NCBI RefSeq assembly: GCF_031082405.1
Contig: NZ_JAVHJU010000017.1
Span: forward strand, 62,001-126,000
Origin: Amycolatopsis sp. A133
GTDB taxonomy: Bacteria; Actinomycetota; Actinomycetes; Mycobacteriales; Pseudonocardiaceae
Reading direction: 5' to 3'
DNA length: 64,000 nt
Position numbers and translations under genes: made by a program. Position 1 is the stretch's first letter, and each line of letters begins with the position of its first letter. This document shows, in pieces, positions 50,334-58,946 of this stretch. Under the pieces are notes generated by a model. The model ran no database searches. It worked only from the letters and a program-made list of their open reading frames with translations, and was not told the DNA's origin.

Positions 50334-50933
50334 TTATTCGGCGGCTTCGGCCGACTCTTCGCCCGCTTCGGCGTCGTCGTCGGCCTCTTCACGCTGCGGC
50401 TCGTTGACGGCCACGACGAGCGACTCCGGGTCCGTGATCAGGGTGGCGCCCTGGGGCAGCTCGACCTGGCCGGCCAGCACCTGGGAACCGATCTCCAGGC
50501 CCTCGATCGAGACCTCGAACTGCTCCGGGATGTGCAGCGCCTCGACCTCGACCTGCAGGGTGTCGACGTCCTGGTTGACCAGGCCGCCCGGGCCGGGGTT
50601 GCCGGTCACGACGACGGGGACGTCGACGACGATCTTCTCGCCGCGCTTCACGACCAGCAGGTCGACGTGCTCGATGTAGTTCTTCAGCGGGTGGACCACG
50701 ATGGTCTTGGTCAGCGCCAGCTCGACCGAACCCTCCAGGTCCAGCGTGATGACGGCGTTCGAGCCGTTCTCGCGGACGACGCGGGCGAACTCGATCGCCG
50801 GCAGCGCGAAGTGCCGCGGGTCCGACCCGTGGCCGTAGAGGACGGCGGGGATCTTGCCGGCGCGACGCGTGCGGCGCGCGGCGCCCTTGCCGAACTCGGT
50901 GCGCGGCTCGACGGACAGACGTACCTCGGACAC
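50334..50933 (-). CDS. rplY: 50S ribosomal protein L25/general stress protein Ctc
   Basis: A 199-residue L25 of the long CTC type that binds 5S rRNA. The N-terminal L25 domain ([21 protein letters not shown]) is followed by the TL5-type C-terminal domain ([30 protein letters not shown]) and an acidic tail. GTG at 50933 has GAAGGAG 9 nt upstream. The order with pth matches other actinobacteria. Confidence 0.95.
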   Translation of the reverse strand: MSEVRLSVEPRTEFGKGAARRTRRAGKIPAVLYGHGSDPRHFALPAIEFARVVRENGSNAVITLDLEGSVELALTKTIVVHPLKNYIEHVDLLVVKRGEKIVVDVPVVVTGNPGPGGLVNQDVDTLQVEVEALHIPEQFEVSIEGLEIGSQVLAGQVELPQGATLITDPESLVVAVNEPQREEADDDAEAGEESAEAAE

Positions 50934-51254
50934 GGTGTGGCACTCCTTCAAATCACGACAGCATGCTGCGGCGGGGAAGCGTTGTGTTGTTCAGAAGTAT
51001 CGGCGGCGAGTTTCCGGGCGTGCACGACGACGGGGGCTACTCGAGCCGCCGCGTCGATCACGCCGGGCACCCCAGAAGGGCCCCGCCTCGCCGAGACAAC
51101 CTCAAGAGTGTAAACCAACCTCATCACGGTGGGTTGCGGCGGGTGCCCGGCCCAGGCTAGAACCCTCCTGAACCCCGGTGCGTGACGACACAAATCCGGT
51201 GGCGGGACGACGCCGGCCGAGGTGTGCTCGGTAGCGGGAGAGCAGGGGGCGGGA
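50934..51254. other. 321-bp divergent gap with rplY leader and promoters
   Basis: On the minus strand TACACT (51107-51112) fits a -10 and would give rplY a leader of about 167 nt. On the plus strand TAGAAC near 51156, with TTGCGG about 18 nt before it, may serve the lipoprotein gene. I see no ORF of coding character and no known riboswitch core. Confidence 0.4.
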
Positions 51255-52370
51255 ATGCGGGCTCGACGGAGCAGGGTGGCGGCGGTGCTGCTGCTGGGCG
51301 GGCTGCTGGCCGGCTGTCAGGTGGCGGTCGCCGGCACGGCCGGTGTCTCCGCGGCCGACCAGGCGACGGCGGACCGGCGCGCCGAGCAGCGCGCCGCGGT
51401 TGACGCGGCTCTCACCGCGCTGGGCCAGGCACCCGCGGTGGCGCTGAAGTCCACGGTCAAGGGCGCCGACCAGCAGTTCCGGGTCACCCGCGGCGGCAAC
51501 GCCGTCGGCGGGCTGCCGCTGGACGGCCGCTTCGTCCAGGTGACGGCCGCCGCCGGCCAGTTCTACCTGCAGGCCGACGCCGACTACTGGAAGGCGCACG
51601 CCATCGACGAGGGTGCGCAGTTCGGCACGAGCTGGGTGCGTTCGCTCGGCTCCGAACTGCCCTTCGACCCGGCGGCCCGGTTCGCGCCACCGGCGCTGGC
51701 CGAAGGGCTGCGCAAGGCGCTGGCCGGTCTCGACCGCCTCGACGAGCCGGTCAAGGCGAAGCTCCAAGACGGCACCGAGGTCTACCAGCTCGGCGCCGCG
51801 CCCAGCGTCCTGCGCGTCACGACGGCCAAGCCGAACCGCGTCGTCAGCTTCGCCCCGGCGCTGCTCGACCCGCAGGCCGGCCCGAAGTACGGCGCCGAGT
51901 TCCAGGTCACCGCGCTCACCGGGGACGCGCTCAAGGCGTTCCACACCGACCTCGACGCCACCGTCGGCGGGCTGGGGCAGCCGTTCGAGGGGCTGGTGCA
52001 GGCCAGCGCCGTCGTCACGAACCAGGTCCTCGACTGCAAGGACTTCGTCGGCTCCTGCACGACGACGGTCGACGTCTCCAACAGCGTGGTCGGCACGCCG
52101 GCGTCGGGGGAGAAGAGCGTCGTGCACATCTCCCTCTCGGTCGAAGTCAGCGCCGAATCGCTCGGCGCGCAGACCTGCACGGCGGCCGGGGACGCGGAGC
52201 CGTACGCGACGATCAAGCTGTCCTGCGCGGTGAAGTTCAAGCTGCCCAACCGCACGGCCAGTTACCAGGTGCTGTCCAAGCCGAACGCGACGGCGGAGGT
52301 CCGCGCGGGCCTCGACGTCAACGCCGTCAAGCAGAAGGTCGCGGCCGAGTTCGCGGGCCTCGGGGGCTGA
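51255..52370 (+). CDS. putative lipoprotein
   Basis: A 371-residue exported protein with a lipoprotein signal: basic start, hydrophobic stretch and lipobox LLAGC with Cys near 21. The rest has no catalytic motif I recognise; two Cys pairs near 260-285 may form disulfides. It is Ala-rich with few aromatic residues. A lipid- or ligand-carrying role is possible, as for LprG-like proteins, but is not shown. ATG at 51255 is preferred for its AGGGGGCGGGA site. Confidence 0.75.
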   Translation: MRARRSRVAAVLLLGGLLAGCQVAVAGTAGVSAADQATADRRAEQRAAVDAALTALGQAPAVALKSTVKGADQQFRVTRGGNAVGGLPLDGRFVQVTAAAGQFYLQADADYWKAHAIDEGAQFGTSWVRSLGSELPFDPAARFAPPALAEGLRKALAGLDRLDEPVKAKLQDGTEVYQLGAAPSVLRVTTAKPNRVVSFAPALLDPQAGPKYGAEFQVTALTGDALKAFHTDLDATVGGLGQPFEGLVQASAVVTNQVLDCKDFVGSCTTTVDVSNSVVGTPASGEKSVVHISLSVEVSAESLGAQTCTAAGDAEPYATIKLSCAVKFKLPNRTASYQVLSKPNATAEVRAGLDVNAVKQKVAAEFAGLGG

Positions 52371-52403
52371 CCTGGACGCATACCCCCAGGTGTGTAGCTC
52401 CCG

Positions 52404-52433
52404 TTGAAGTAGGTGATCTTCCGTTCCTAGCAT
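52404..52433 (+). promoter_or_regulatory. candidate promoter of the NAD(P)-binding reductase gene
   Basis: TTGAAG (52404-52409), an 18-nt spacer and TAGCAT (52428-52433) make one of the clearest promoters here. A leader of about 30 nt with GGAGAAA precedes the ATG at 52470. Confidence 0.55.
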
Positions 52434-52469
52434 CGGCTGCGGACAGCCGAGACGAACGGAGAAACAGAC

Positions 52470-53111
52470 ATGGCCAAGCTGGTCATTTTCGGGGCGACGG
52501 GGTACGCCGGGGGCAAGATCGGGGCCGAGGCGCTGCGGCGCGGGCACGAGGTCGTCGGCGTCGCGCGCCACGCCGGCTCGGTGCCCGAAGGCGTCGACGA
52601 GCGGCAGGGTTCGCTGCACGACGAGGAGTTCGTGGCGGGCTTGGCGAAGGACGCCGACGTCTTCGTGGTCGCCACCCCGGCCCGCGAGATCGACGGCAAG
52701 AAGCTCATCGACGCCGTCCCGGCCCTGGCGCGGATCGCGACCGAGCACGGCGTCCGGCTGTCGTTCGTCGGCGGCGCGGCGAGCCTGCACGTGGCCGAGG
52801 GCGGCCCGCGGCTGTTCGACACCCCGGAGTTCCCGGCCGAGTACAAGGAGGAGGCCGGCAGCCACGCCGAGGTCCTCGGCCTGCTGCGCGAGCAGCCCGA
52901 GAGCCTGGACTGGTTCTACGTCAGCCCGGCCGCCGAGTTCGGCGCGTGGACGCCCGGCGAGCGCAAGGGCGAGTTCCGCGTCGGCGGCGACGTCCTGCTG
53001 ACCGACGAGAACGGCAAGTCGCACATCGGCGGCGACGACTTCGCGATCGCGTACGTCGACGAGATCGAGCAGCCGAAGCACCGCCGCGCGCGCTTCACCG
53101 TGGCTTACTGA
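52470..53111 (+). CDS. NAD(P)H-binding reductase (atypical SDR)
   Basis: A 213-residue Rossmann protein with the glycine loop IFGATGYAGGKIG at the N-terminus and the VGGAASLHV segment near 100. It resembles the NAD(P)H-binding atypical SDR group (NmrA/YwnB-like) and lacks the YxxxK catalytic pair of classical SDRs. Substrate unknown. A promoter and ribosome site are visible upstream, and a palindromic repeat follows the stop. Confidence 0.88.
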   Translation: MAKLVIFGATGYAGGKIGAEALRRGHEVVGVARHAGSVPEGVDERQGSLHDEEFVAGLAKDADVFVVATPAREIDGKKLIDAVPALARIATEHGVRLSFVGGAASLHVAEGGPRLFDTPEFPAEYKEEAGSHAEVLGLLREQPESLDWFYVSPAAEFGAWTPGERKGEFRVGGDVLLTDENGKSHIGGDDFAIAYVDEIEQPKHRRARFTVAY

Positions 53112-53128
53112 AGTCTGCCGCGGCTGGT

Positions 53129-53170
53129 CGTGAGTGGTAAGGCGGGTTCGAACCCGCCTTACCACTCACG
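53129..53170. repeat. palindromic repeat, family A copy 3 (bidirectional terminator?)
   Basis: A perfect 42-nt palindrome with 21-bp arms (start CGTGAGTGGTAAGGCGGGTT, centre TTCGAA). It lies between convergent genes, like copies 1 and 2. Confidence 0.85.
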
Positions 53171-53189
53171 ACGACTTGCGGGAGGCTCG

Positions 53190-55925
53190 TCACGGCAGCG
53201 CCCGGCGGAGCAGCTCCGCGAGGTGCACCGGCGTCCGGCCCGACTCCTGGGCGATCTGCGTCCGGCAGCTGAAGCCGTCCGACACGACCACCGTGTCCGG
53301 GGCGGCCGCGCGGATCGCGGGCAGCATCCGGTCCTCCGCCACCGCCTTCGAAACCTCGTAGTGGCCGCGCTCGAACCCGAAGTTGCCGGCCAGCCCGCAG
53401 CAACCCGAGTCCAGGGTCGTGTTCCGGACACCGGCGGCCGCCAGCGCGGACTCGTCGGCGCCGAAACCCAGCACGGCGTGCTGGTGGCAGTGCACCTGCG
53501 TGATCGCGTCGACGTCGAGCGCCGCGAACGGGATCGGCGCCCGCTCCAGCAGTTCCGCGAACGTGAAGGTCCGCGAAGCCAGCAGTGAGGCACGCGCGTC
53601 ACCCGGCATGAGCGCGGGCAGGTCGCCGCGGAACAACGCCGTGCAGCTCGGTTCCAGGCCCGCCACCTCGCAGCCGTCTTCGAGGTAGGGCATGAGCACG
53701 TCCAGGGTCCGGTCCAGGACGCGCCGCGCGACGCCGAGCTGGCCCGTCGACACCCAGGTCAGTCCACAACAGACGCCACGGTCCGGCAGCACGACGTCGT
53801 ACCCGGCCGCGGTGAGCACCTCGTGGGCGGCGTCGAGCACCGACGGCGTCAGGTAGTTGTTGAACGAATCCGGCCACAGCACCACCCGGCGCTCCCCCGT
53901 GGCCCGGCGGCGCAGATCCGCCCGGGCGCGGGTGAACGGCGACGGCGCGAACGACGGCAGCTCGCGTTCCGGGGCGATCCCGCCGAGCCGTTTCACCCAG
54001 CGCGCCAAGGACGACCGCCCGACGGCGTTGGCCAGCCGCGGCACCCGCGCGCTGAGCCGCAGCCACAACGGCAGCCAGCCCATCGAGTAGTGCGACGCCG
54101 GGCGCAGCCGCCGCCGGTAGTGCTGGTGCAGGAACTCCGCCTTGTAGGTCGCCATGTCGACGTCGACCGGGCAGTCCGACAGACACCCCTTGCAGGACAG
54201 GCACAGATCGAGCGCGTCGCGGACCTCGGTGGAGCGCCAGCCGTCCGTGATGACCTCGCCGTTGAGCATTTCCGCGAGCAGGTGGGCGCGCCCGCGCGTC
54301 GAGTGCTGCTCCTCGCGGGTGGCGCGGTAGCTCGGGCACATCACACCGCCACCGCCGGTGTTGCGGCACTTCCCCACCCCGACGCAGCGCCGCATCGCCT
54401 GGCCGAAGTTCCCGCGGTCCTCCGGGTACCCGAGGAAGACGGTGTCCTCGACGGACGACGGCGTCGATCGCACCCGCAGGTCGGCGTCGACCGGCCGCGG
54501 CGCCACCAGGATGCCGGGGTTCATCCGCCCGGCCGGGTCGAAGACCGCCTTGAACCGCGCGAAGACGTCCAGCATTTCCGGGCTGTACATCCGGGACAGC
54601 AGCTCGGAGCGCGCCTGGCCGTCGCCGTGCTCGCCGGACAGCGAGCCGCCGTGCGCCGCGACGAGGTCCGCGGCCTCCTCCAGGAACCGCCGGAACCCGG
54701 CGATCCCCGGCGGCGACAGCAGGTCGAAGTCCAGCCGCAGATGCAGGCAGCCTTCGCCGTAGTGGCCGTAAACGACGCTGCGGCGCCCGTGCCGCCGCAT
54801 CAGTTCCTTGAACTCGCGCAGGTACGCGCCGAGCCGCTCGGGCGGGACGGCGGCGTCCTCCCAGCCGGGCCACGCCTCCGAACCGTCGGCGAGCCGCGTC
54901 GCGAGCCCGGCGCCTTCCTCGCGGATGCGCCACAGCCGGCGTTGCGCGGCCGGGTCGTCGAGGACGGCGAAGCCGGTGAGGTCGAGCGACGCGGCCAGCG
55001 CGCGGGCCCGCTCGGCGGGGTCGTCCCCGGCCAGTTCGACGAACAGCCACGCCCCGCCCGGCGGCAGGTCGCCCGCCCGGCCGGGGAGCATCGCGACGAG
55101 CTCGGCGTCCACACCTTCGACGGTCAGCGGGGACCACGGCAGGATCGACGGCACCGCGTCGGCCGCCGCGATGTCGGAGGGGAAGCCCAGCACCGCCAGC
55201 ACCTTGTGGTCCGGGAGCCGCGCGAGCGAAACCGTCGCCTCCAGGATGGTCACGCACGTGCCTTCCGAGCCGACGAGCGCCTTGGCGACGTCGAAGCCGT
55301 TCTCGGGCAGCAGGTGTTCGAGCCCGTAGCCGGAAACCCGGCGCGGCCACGTCGAAAGTTCCCGGCGCAGCAACGCCAGGTTGTCCCGGACCAGTGCGCG
55401 CAGCTCGTCGAAGATCCGGCCCTCGGTGGGCTCGTCCGGGCCCACCCGCAGCCGCGTGCCGTCGTAGAGCAGGACCTCCAGCGAGCGGACGACGTCGACC
55501 GTGCGCCCCCACGCCACCGAGTGCGAACCGCACGCGTTGTTGCCGATCATCCCGCCGAGCGTGCAGCGGCTGTGCGTCGACGGGTCGGGGCCGAACCGCA
55601 GGCCGTGCGGGGCCGCGACCGTCTGGAGGTCGTCGAGCACCGTTCCGGGCAGCACCCGCGCGAGCCGGGCCTCGGGGTCCAGGGACAGCACCCCGCCGAG
55701 GTGGCGCGAGGTGTCGATCACCAGCCCCGGCCCGCACGCGTTGCCGGCGACGCTCGTGCCCCCGCCCCGCGCGATCACCGGCAGGTCGCGGGCGCGGGCC
55801 TCGGCGACCGCCGCGACGAGGTCGTCGACGGTCTCCGGCAGCACCACGCCGCGGGGCACGTGGCGGTAGTTCGATGCGTCGGTCGTGTACAGGGCGAGCG
55901 TGGCGGCGTCGGTGAGGATCTCCAC
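53190..55925 (-). CDS. FAD-binding/Fe-S dehydrogenase (GlcD-GlcF-like fusion)
   Basis: A 911-residue fused enzyme of the D-lactate/glycolate dehydrogenase type. The first half is an FAD-binding PCMH domain (VIARGGGTSVAGNACGPG, STHSRCTLGGMIGNNACGS read as two motifs) with a C-terminal cap. The second half has ferredoxin-type Cys groups (CLSCKGCLSDCPVD) and two CCG domains (GVCCGLTW and DSGCCGLAGNFG). The likely reaction is oxidation of a 2-hydroxy acid such as D-lactate. A VanH-type D-lactate maker is in the same window, though far away. The start is unsure; GTG at 55925 is the best fit. Confidence 0.88.
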   Translation of the reverse strand: MEILTDAATLALYTTDASNYRHVPRGVVLPETVDDLVAAVAEARARDLPVIARGGGTSVAGNACGPGLVIDTSRHLGGVLSLDPEARLARVLPGTVLDDLQTVAAPHGLRFGPDPSTHSRCTLGGMIGNNACGSHSVAWGRTVDVVRSLEVLLYDGTRLRVGPDEPTEGRIFDELRALVRDNLALLRRELSTWPRRVSGYGLEHLLPENGFDVAKALVGSEGTCVTILEATVSLARLPDHKVLAVLGFPSDIAAADAVPSILPWSPLTVEGVDAELVAMLPGRAGDLPPGGAWLFVELAGDDPAERARALAASLDLTGFAVLDDPAAQRRLWRIREEGAGLATRLADGSEAWPGWEDAAVPPERLGAYLREFKELMRRHGRRSVVYGHYGEGCLHLRLDFDLLSPPGIAGFRRFLEEAADLVAAHGGSLSGEHGDGQARSELLSRMYSPEMLDVFARFKAVFDPAGRMNPGILVAPRPVDADLRVRSTPSSVEDTVFLGYPEDRGNFGQAMRRCVGVGKCRNTGGGGVMCPSYRATREEQHSTRGRAHLLAEMLNGEVITDGWRSTEVRDALDLCLSCKGCLSDCPVDVDMATYKAEFLHQHYRRRLRPASHYSMGWLPLWLRLSARVPRLANAVGRSSLARWVKRLGGIAPERELPSFAPSPFTRARADLRRRATGERRVVLWPDSFNNYLTPSVLDAAHEVLTAAGYDVVLPDRGVCCGLTWVSTGQLGVARRVLDRTLDVLMPYLEDGCEVAGLEPSCTALFRGDLPALMPGDARASLLASRTFTFAELLERAPIPFAALDVDAITQVHCHQHAVLGFGADESALAAAGVRNTTLDSGCCGLAGNFGFERGHYEVSKAVAEDRMLPAIRAAAPDTVVVSDGFSCRTQIAQESGRTPVHLAELLRRALP

Positions 55926-56009
55926 ACCCCCATTCAAGTCGACCGGAGGCCGTCGTACCTCTCCAGCCGGGTATGTCCGGAACCACACCCGGTGTGCGAT
56001 CGTGACTGC

Positions 56010-57149
56010 GTGACGGCAAAGGAGCACGTCGCCGAGTACAGCGCGGTGCTGGGCGAGCTGCTGCGCGAGCGCGAAAAGCTGCTCGGCACGCTCGACCGGG
56101 TCGCCGCACTGCACGGGACCGCGCGCCTGATCCGGGAAGCCGTCGGCGCGAAGGCCGGGTTCGTCGCCGAGCTCGACCGGCCCGAGCCGGCCGTGATCCG
56201 CTGGATGTCCGGGACCCGGACGAACTCGCTGCAGGACCTCGAAGTGCCGGTCGGCCAGGGCATCGGCGGGCGGGTGCCGGCGCTGGACCGCCCGGTGCGG
56301 GTCGCCGACTACGTCAGCTCACCCGCCATCACCCACCACTTCGACGCCCAGGTCCGCGGCGAGGGCCTGGCCGCGATGCTCGCCGTCCCGGTCGTCGCGC
56401 GCGGGGAGACCGTCGCCATCGCCTACGCCGCCATGCGCGAGCCCGCCGACTTCGGTGACGACGCCGTCCGGCGGATGGAGGAGGTCGCGCGCGAGGCCGG
56501 CACGGCGCTGCACCTGGCGAGGGTCGCCGAAACGGACCGCACGGCGGCGGTGGCGGGCGAGCGCCTGCGGATGCAGAGCGCGCTGCACGACTCCGTCGGC
56601 GCGCTGCTGTTCTCCATCGGGGTCCAGGTGCGCGACCTGCACGAGGACTTCCACGGGAACCCCGGCCTGGAGGCGCGGCTGCGGCGGCTGGAAGGCGACG
56701 TCTCCGCGGCGGCGGGCGCGTTGCGCGAGTCCCTGCTGGCGCTGTCGGAGTGCAGCCCGGAGCGGGCGCTGCCGGTCGAGCCGGCCGAGCACTGCCGCTC
56801 GTTCCGGGCGCGCTGCGGCGTCCCGGCGCGGTTCGTGCAGCTCGCGGCGGTGCCGCCGCTGGACGCCGAGCGCACCGCGCTGCTGGTCGCCGCGGTCCGC
56901 GAAGGACTGCTCAACGTCGAGAAGCACGCACGGGCGTCTTCGGTGATCGTCAGCCTGCTGCCCAGCGACGACGGCGTGCAGGTCGTCGTCGCGGACGACG
57001 GCGCGGGCACCGACGTCGTCCCCGGCACCGGCATGGGCCTGCGGACGCTGACCGAGCGCGCCGCGCGGCTCGGCGGCCGGGTCAGCCTGGTCCGCGACGA
57101 CGACGACGGCTGCACCCTGCGCGCGTGGGTGCCCCTGGTGCGACGGTGA
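56010..57149 (+). CDS. GAF sensor histidine kinase (NarL-type system)
   Basis: A 379-residue soluble kinase. A short coiled coil is followed by a GAF domain (about 30-170), a HisKA_3 dimerisation region with the phospho-acceptor in LHDSVGALLFS, and an ATPase domain (NVEKHARA, DDGAGT, GMGLRTLTERA). There is no TM segment, so the signal is probably cytoplasmic. GTG at 56010 opens the first helix; the very long frame upstream is antisense to the dehydrogenase and is not real. It overlaps the regulator gene by 4 bp. Confidence 0.87.
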   Translation: MTAKEHVAEYSAVLGELLREREKLLGTLDRVAALHGTARLIREAVGAKAGFVAELDRPEPAVIRWMSGTRTNSLQDLEVPVGQGIGGRVPALDRPVRVADYVSSPAITHHFDAQVRGEGLAAMLAVPVVARGETVAIAYAAMREPADFGDDAVRRMEEVAREAGTALHLARVAETDRTAAVAGERLRMQSALHDSVGALLFSIGVQVRDLHEDFHGNPGLEARLRRLEGDVSAAAGALRESLLALSECSPERALPVEPAEHCRSFRARCGVPARFVQLAAVPPLDAERTALLVAAVREGLLNVEKHARASSVIVSLLPSDDGVQVVVADDGAGTDVVPGTGMGLRTLTERAARLGGRVSLVRDDDDGCTLRAWVPLVRR

Positions 57150-57769
57150 CCCCCGCGACCGTCTTCGTCGTCGACGACCACCCGGTGGTCCGCGACGGCG
57201 TGACGCTGCTGCTGCGCTCGGACCCGTGCCTGACCGTGATCGGCTCGGCGGAGTCGGGGCGGCCGGCGATCGAGCGGGTGGCGTCGCCGGCCCCGGACCT
57301 GATCCTGCTCGACCTGCGGCTGCCGGACATGCTCGCGCCGGAGGTCGTCACCGAGCTGCGCCAGGTCCACCCCGACGGCAAGATCGTGGTGTTCACCGCG
57401 CACGGCGACCACCAGGGCGTGCTGGCGGCCTCGGAGTCGGGCGCGCACGGCTGCCTGCTGAAGGACGCGGCCGGCGCGCAGCTGGTGACCGAGCTGCGCC
57501 GGGTCCTGCGCGGCGAGCGCGTGGTCGACCCGCGGATCCTCCCGGACGCCGGGCAGCGCTCGGACGCCGTGGCCCGCAGTGGCCTGACCCGCCGCGAGTA
57601 CGAGGTCCTGCGGCTGGCCGCGCAGGGCCGGACGAACCCGGAGATCGCGGAGTCGACGGGGCCGGCGCGCAACACGGTGAAGACGTACCTGCAGTCGGCA
57701 CTGCACAAGCTGGGCGCCCGCAACCGCGTCGAGGCGATCGGCAAGGCCGGCGAAGCCGGGCTGCTCTGA
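57146..57769 (+). CDS. NarL/LuxR-type response regulator
   Basis: A 207-residue regulator with a receiver domain (VVDDHPVVRDGV, phospho-acceptor Asp in LDLRLPD near 55, Lys in LLKDA) and a C-terminal LuxR HTH (LTRREYEVLRLAAQGRTNPEIAE, NTVKTYLQSALHKLGARNR read as two motifs). GTG at 57146 overlaps the kinase stop (GTGA). It ends 132 bp before the GGPP synthase gene on the same strand and is the nearest candidate regulator of the terpenoid cluster. Confidence 0.92.
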   Translation: MTPATVFVVDDHPVVRDGVTLLLRSDPCLTVIGSAESGRPAIERVASPAPDLILLDLRLPDMLAPEVVTELRQVHPDGKIVVFTAHGDHQGVLAASESGAHGCLLKDAAGAQLVTELRRVLRGERVVDPRILPDAGQRSDAVARSGLTRREYEVLRLAAQGRTNPEIAESTGPARNTVKTYLQSALHKLGARNRVEAIGKAGEAGLL

Positions 57770-57901
57770 CCGTCCACTGAGGACCGACGCGCGCCGGTCA
57801 TGCGAAATCCACTTCCCTTCCGTGCGCCATCGACTGGTGGCCGGGTGCGCGCCCGCAGGACGATGCCAGTTCCGGATCGATCCGGCGAGGGAGGTGGTCA
57901 C
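57770..57901 (+). other. gap before the terpenoid cluster
   Basis: These 132 bp separate the response-regulator gene from the GGPP synthase gene. GGGAGG before the GTG at 57902 is a clear ribosome site. I do not see a convincing promoter or a NarL-type inverted repeat. In-frame ATGs at 57800 and near 57863 are weaker start choices. Confidence 0.4.
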
Positions 57902-58924
57902 GTGGACGGGACGAGCCGAAGCGGCGAAGACCTTTCCGCCGCGGAGATCGTGGCTTGGGGCCGGGACCTGGTGACCCCGGCGCTCCAGGTGGTGGTGAAG
58001 CGCCTGCCGACGGAGATCGCCGACCTGGCCGCGCACCACTTCGGCTGGGCGTCCGGCGGGGACGGCGGGAAGGCCGTCCGGGCCACCCTCGCACTGCTCT
58101 CCGCGGAAGCGGTGGGCGGGCAGGCCGCCGACGCGCTCGACGCGGCGGTCGCGGTCGAGCTGGTCCACAACTTTTCGCTGCTGCACGACGACGTCATGGA
58201 CGGCGACCGGACGCGCCGGCACCGGCCCACCGCCTGGGTGGCCTTCGGGGTCCCGGCGGCGATCCTCGCCGGGGACGCGCTGCTGGCGCTGGCCGGGCAC
58301 GTGCTCGCCGAGAGCGACGGCCCGCTGGCCGGACCCGGGCCGTCGTGGCTGGCCGAGGCGCTCCTCGCCCTCGTCGAGGGGCAGAACGCGGACCTCAACC
58401 TGGCCGGCCGCGCACAAGTCGGGCTGACCGAGTGCGTCGAAATGGCCGCGGGCAAGACCGCGGCGCTGCTGGGGGCGTCCTGCGCGCTCGGCGCCTGCGC
58501 CGGCGGTGCCGGCACCGCTCGGACCGCCGCGCTGAAGGAGTTCGGCGACCAGCTCGGGCTCGCCTTCCAGCTGGTCGACGACCTCCTCGGGATCTGGGGT
58601 GACCCCCGGGTCACCGGCAAGCCGGTGCGCGCGGACCTCGCGGCCCGCAAGCGGTCCCTGCCGGTGGTGGCCGCGCTGAACGCCGGTGGCGCCGCCGCCC
58701 GCGAGCTGGCCGAGCGCTACGCCTCGCCGGAACCGTTCGGCGAGGAGGGGGAACTGGCCGTGGCCGCGCTGATCGAGCGGGCCGGTGGCCGGGACTGGGC
58801 CCGCGCCGAGGCCCGCCGCCGGCTCGACGCCGCACTGGCCGCACTGGCCGCCGCCGGCCCGGTCCCCCGCGCCGCCGCCCGGCTGACCCGCATCGCCCAC
58901 CTGGTCGTCGACCGGGATCGCTGA
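57902..58924 (+). CDS. polyprenyl diphosphate synthase, likely GGPP synthase
   Basis: A 340-residue trans-prenyltransferase that lengthens IPP/DMAPP chains. The first Asp-rich motif is DDVMD near 97-101 with flanking LLHDD and DRTRRHR. The second is DDLLGIWGD near 225. The chain-length region before the first motif (VHNFSLLHDD) is compatible with C20. GGPP as product is supported by the diterpene cyclase gene 22 bp downstream. GTG at 57902 has GGGAGG upstream. It is the first gene of a six-gene same-strand cluster. Confidence 0.92.
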   Translation: MDGTSRSGEDLSAAEIVAWGRDLVTPALQVVVKRLPTEIADLAAHHFGWASGGDGGKAVRATLALLSAEAVGGQAADALDAAVAVELVHNFSLLHDDVMDGDRTRRHRPTAWVAFGVPAAILAGDALLALAGHVLAESDGPLAGPGPSWLAEALLALVEGQNADLNLAGRAQVGLTECVEMAAGKTAALLGASCALGACAGGAGTARTAALKEFGDQLGLAFQLVDDLLGIWGDPRVTGKPVRADLAARKRSLPVVAALNAGGAAARELAERYASPEPFGEEGELAVAALIERAGGRDWARAEARRRLDAALAALAAAGPVPRAAARLTRIAHLVVDRDR

Positions 58925-58946
58925 GGCTGTCCGCGCCCGAGGAGAC

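Noticed and set aside
53823..56009. Long plus-strand frame running into the GAF kinase gene
   Set aside because: It is antisense to the FAD/Fe-S dehydrogenase, whose motifs are clear. The kinase homology begins only near 56010.
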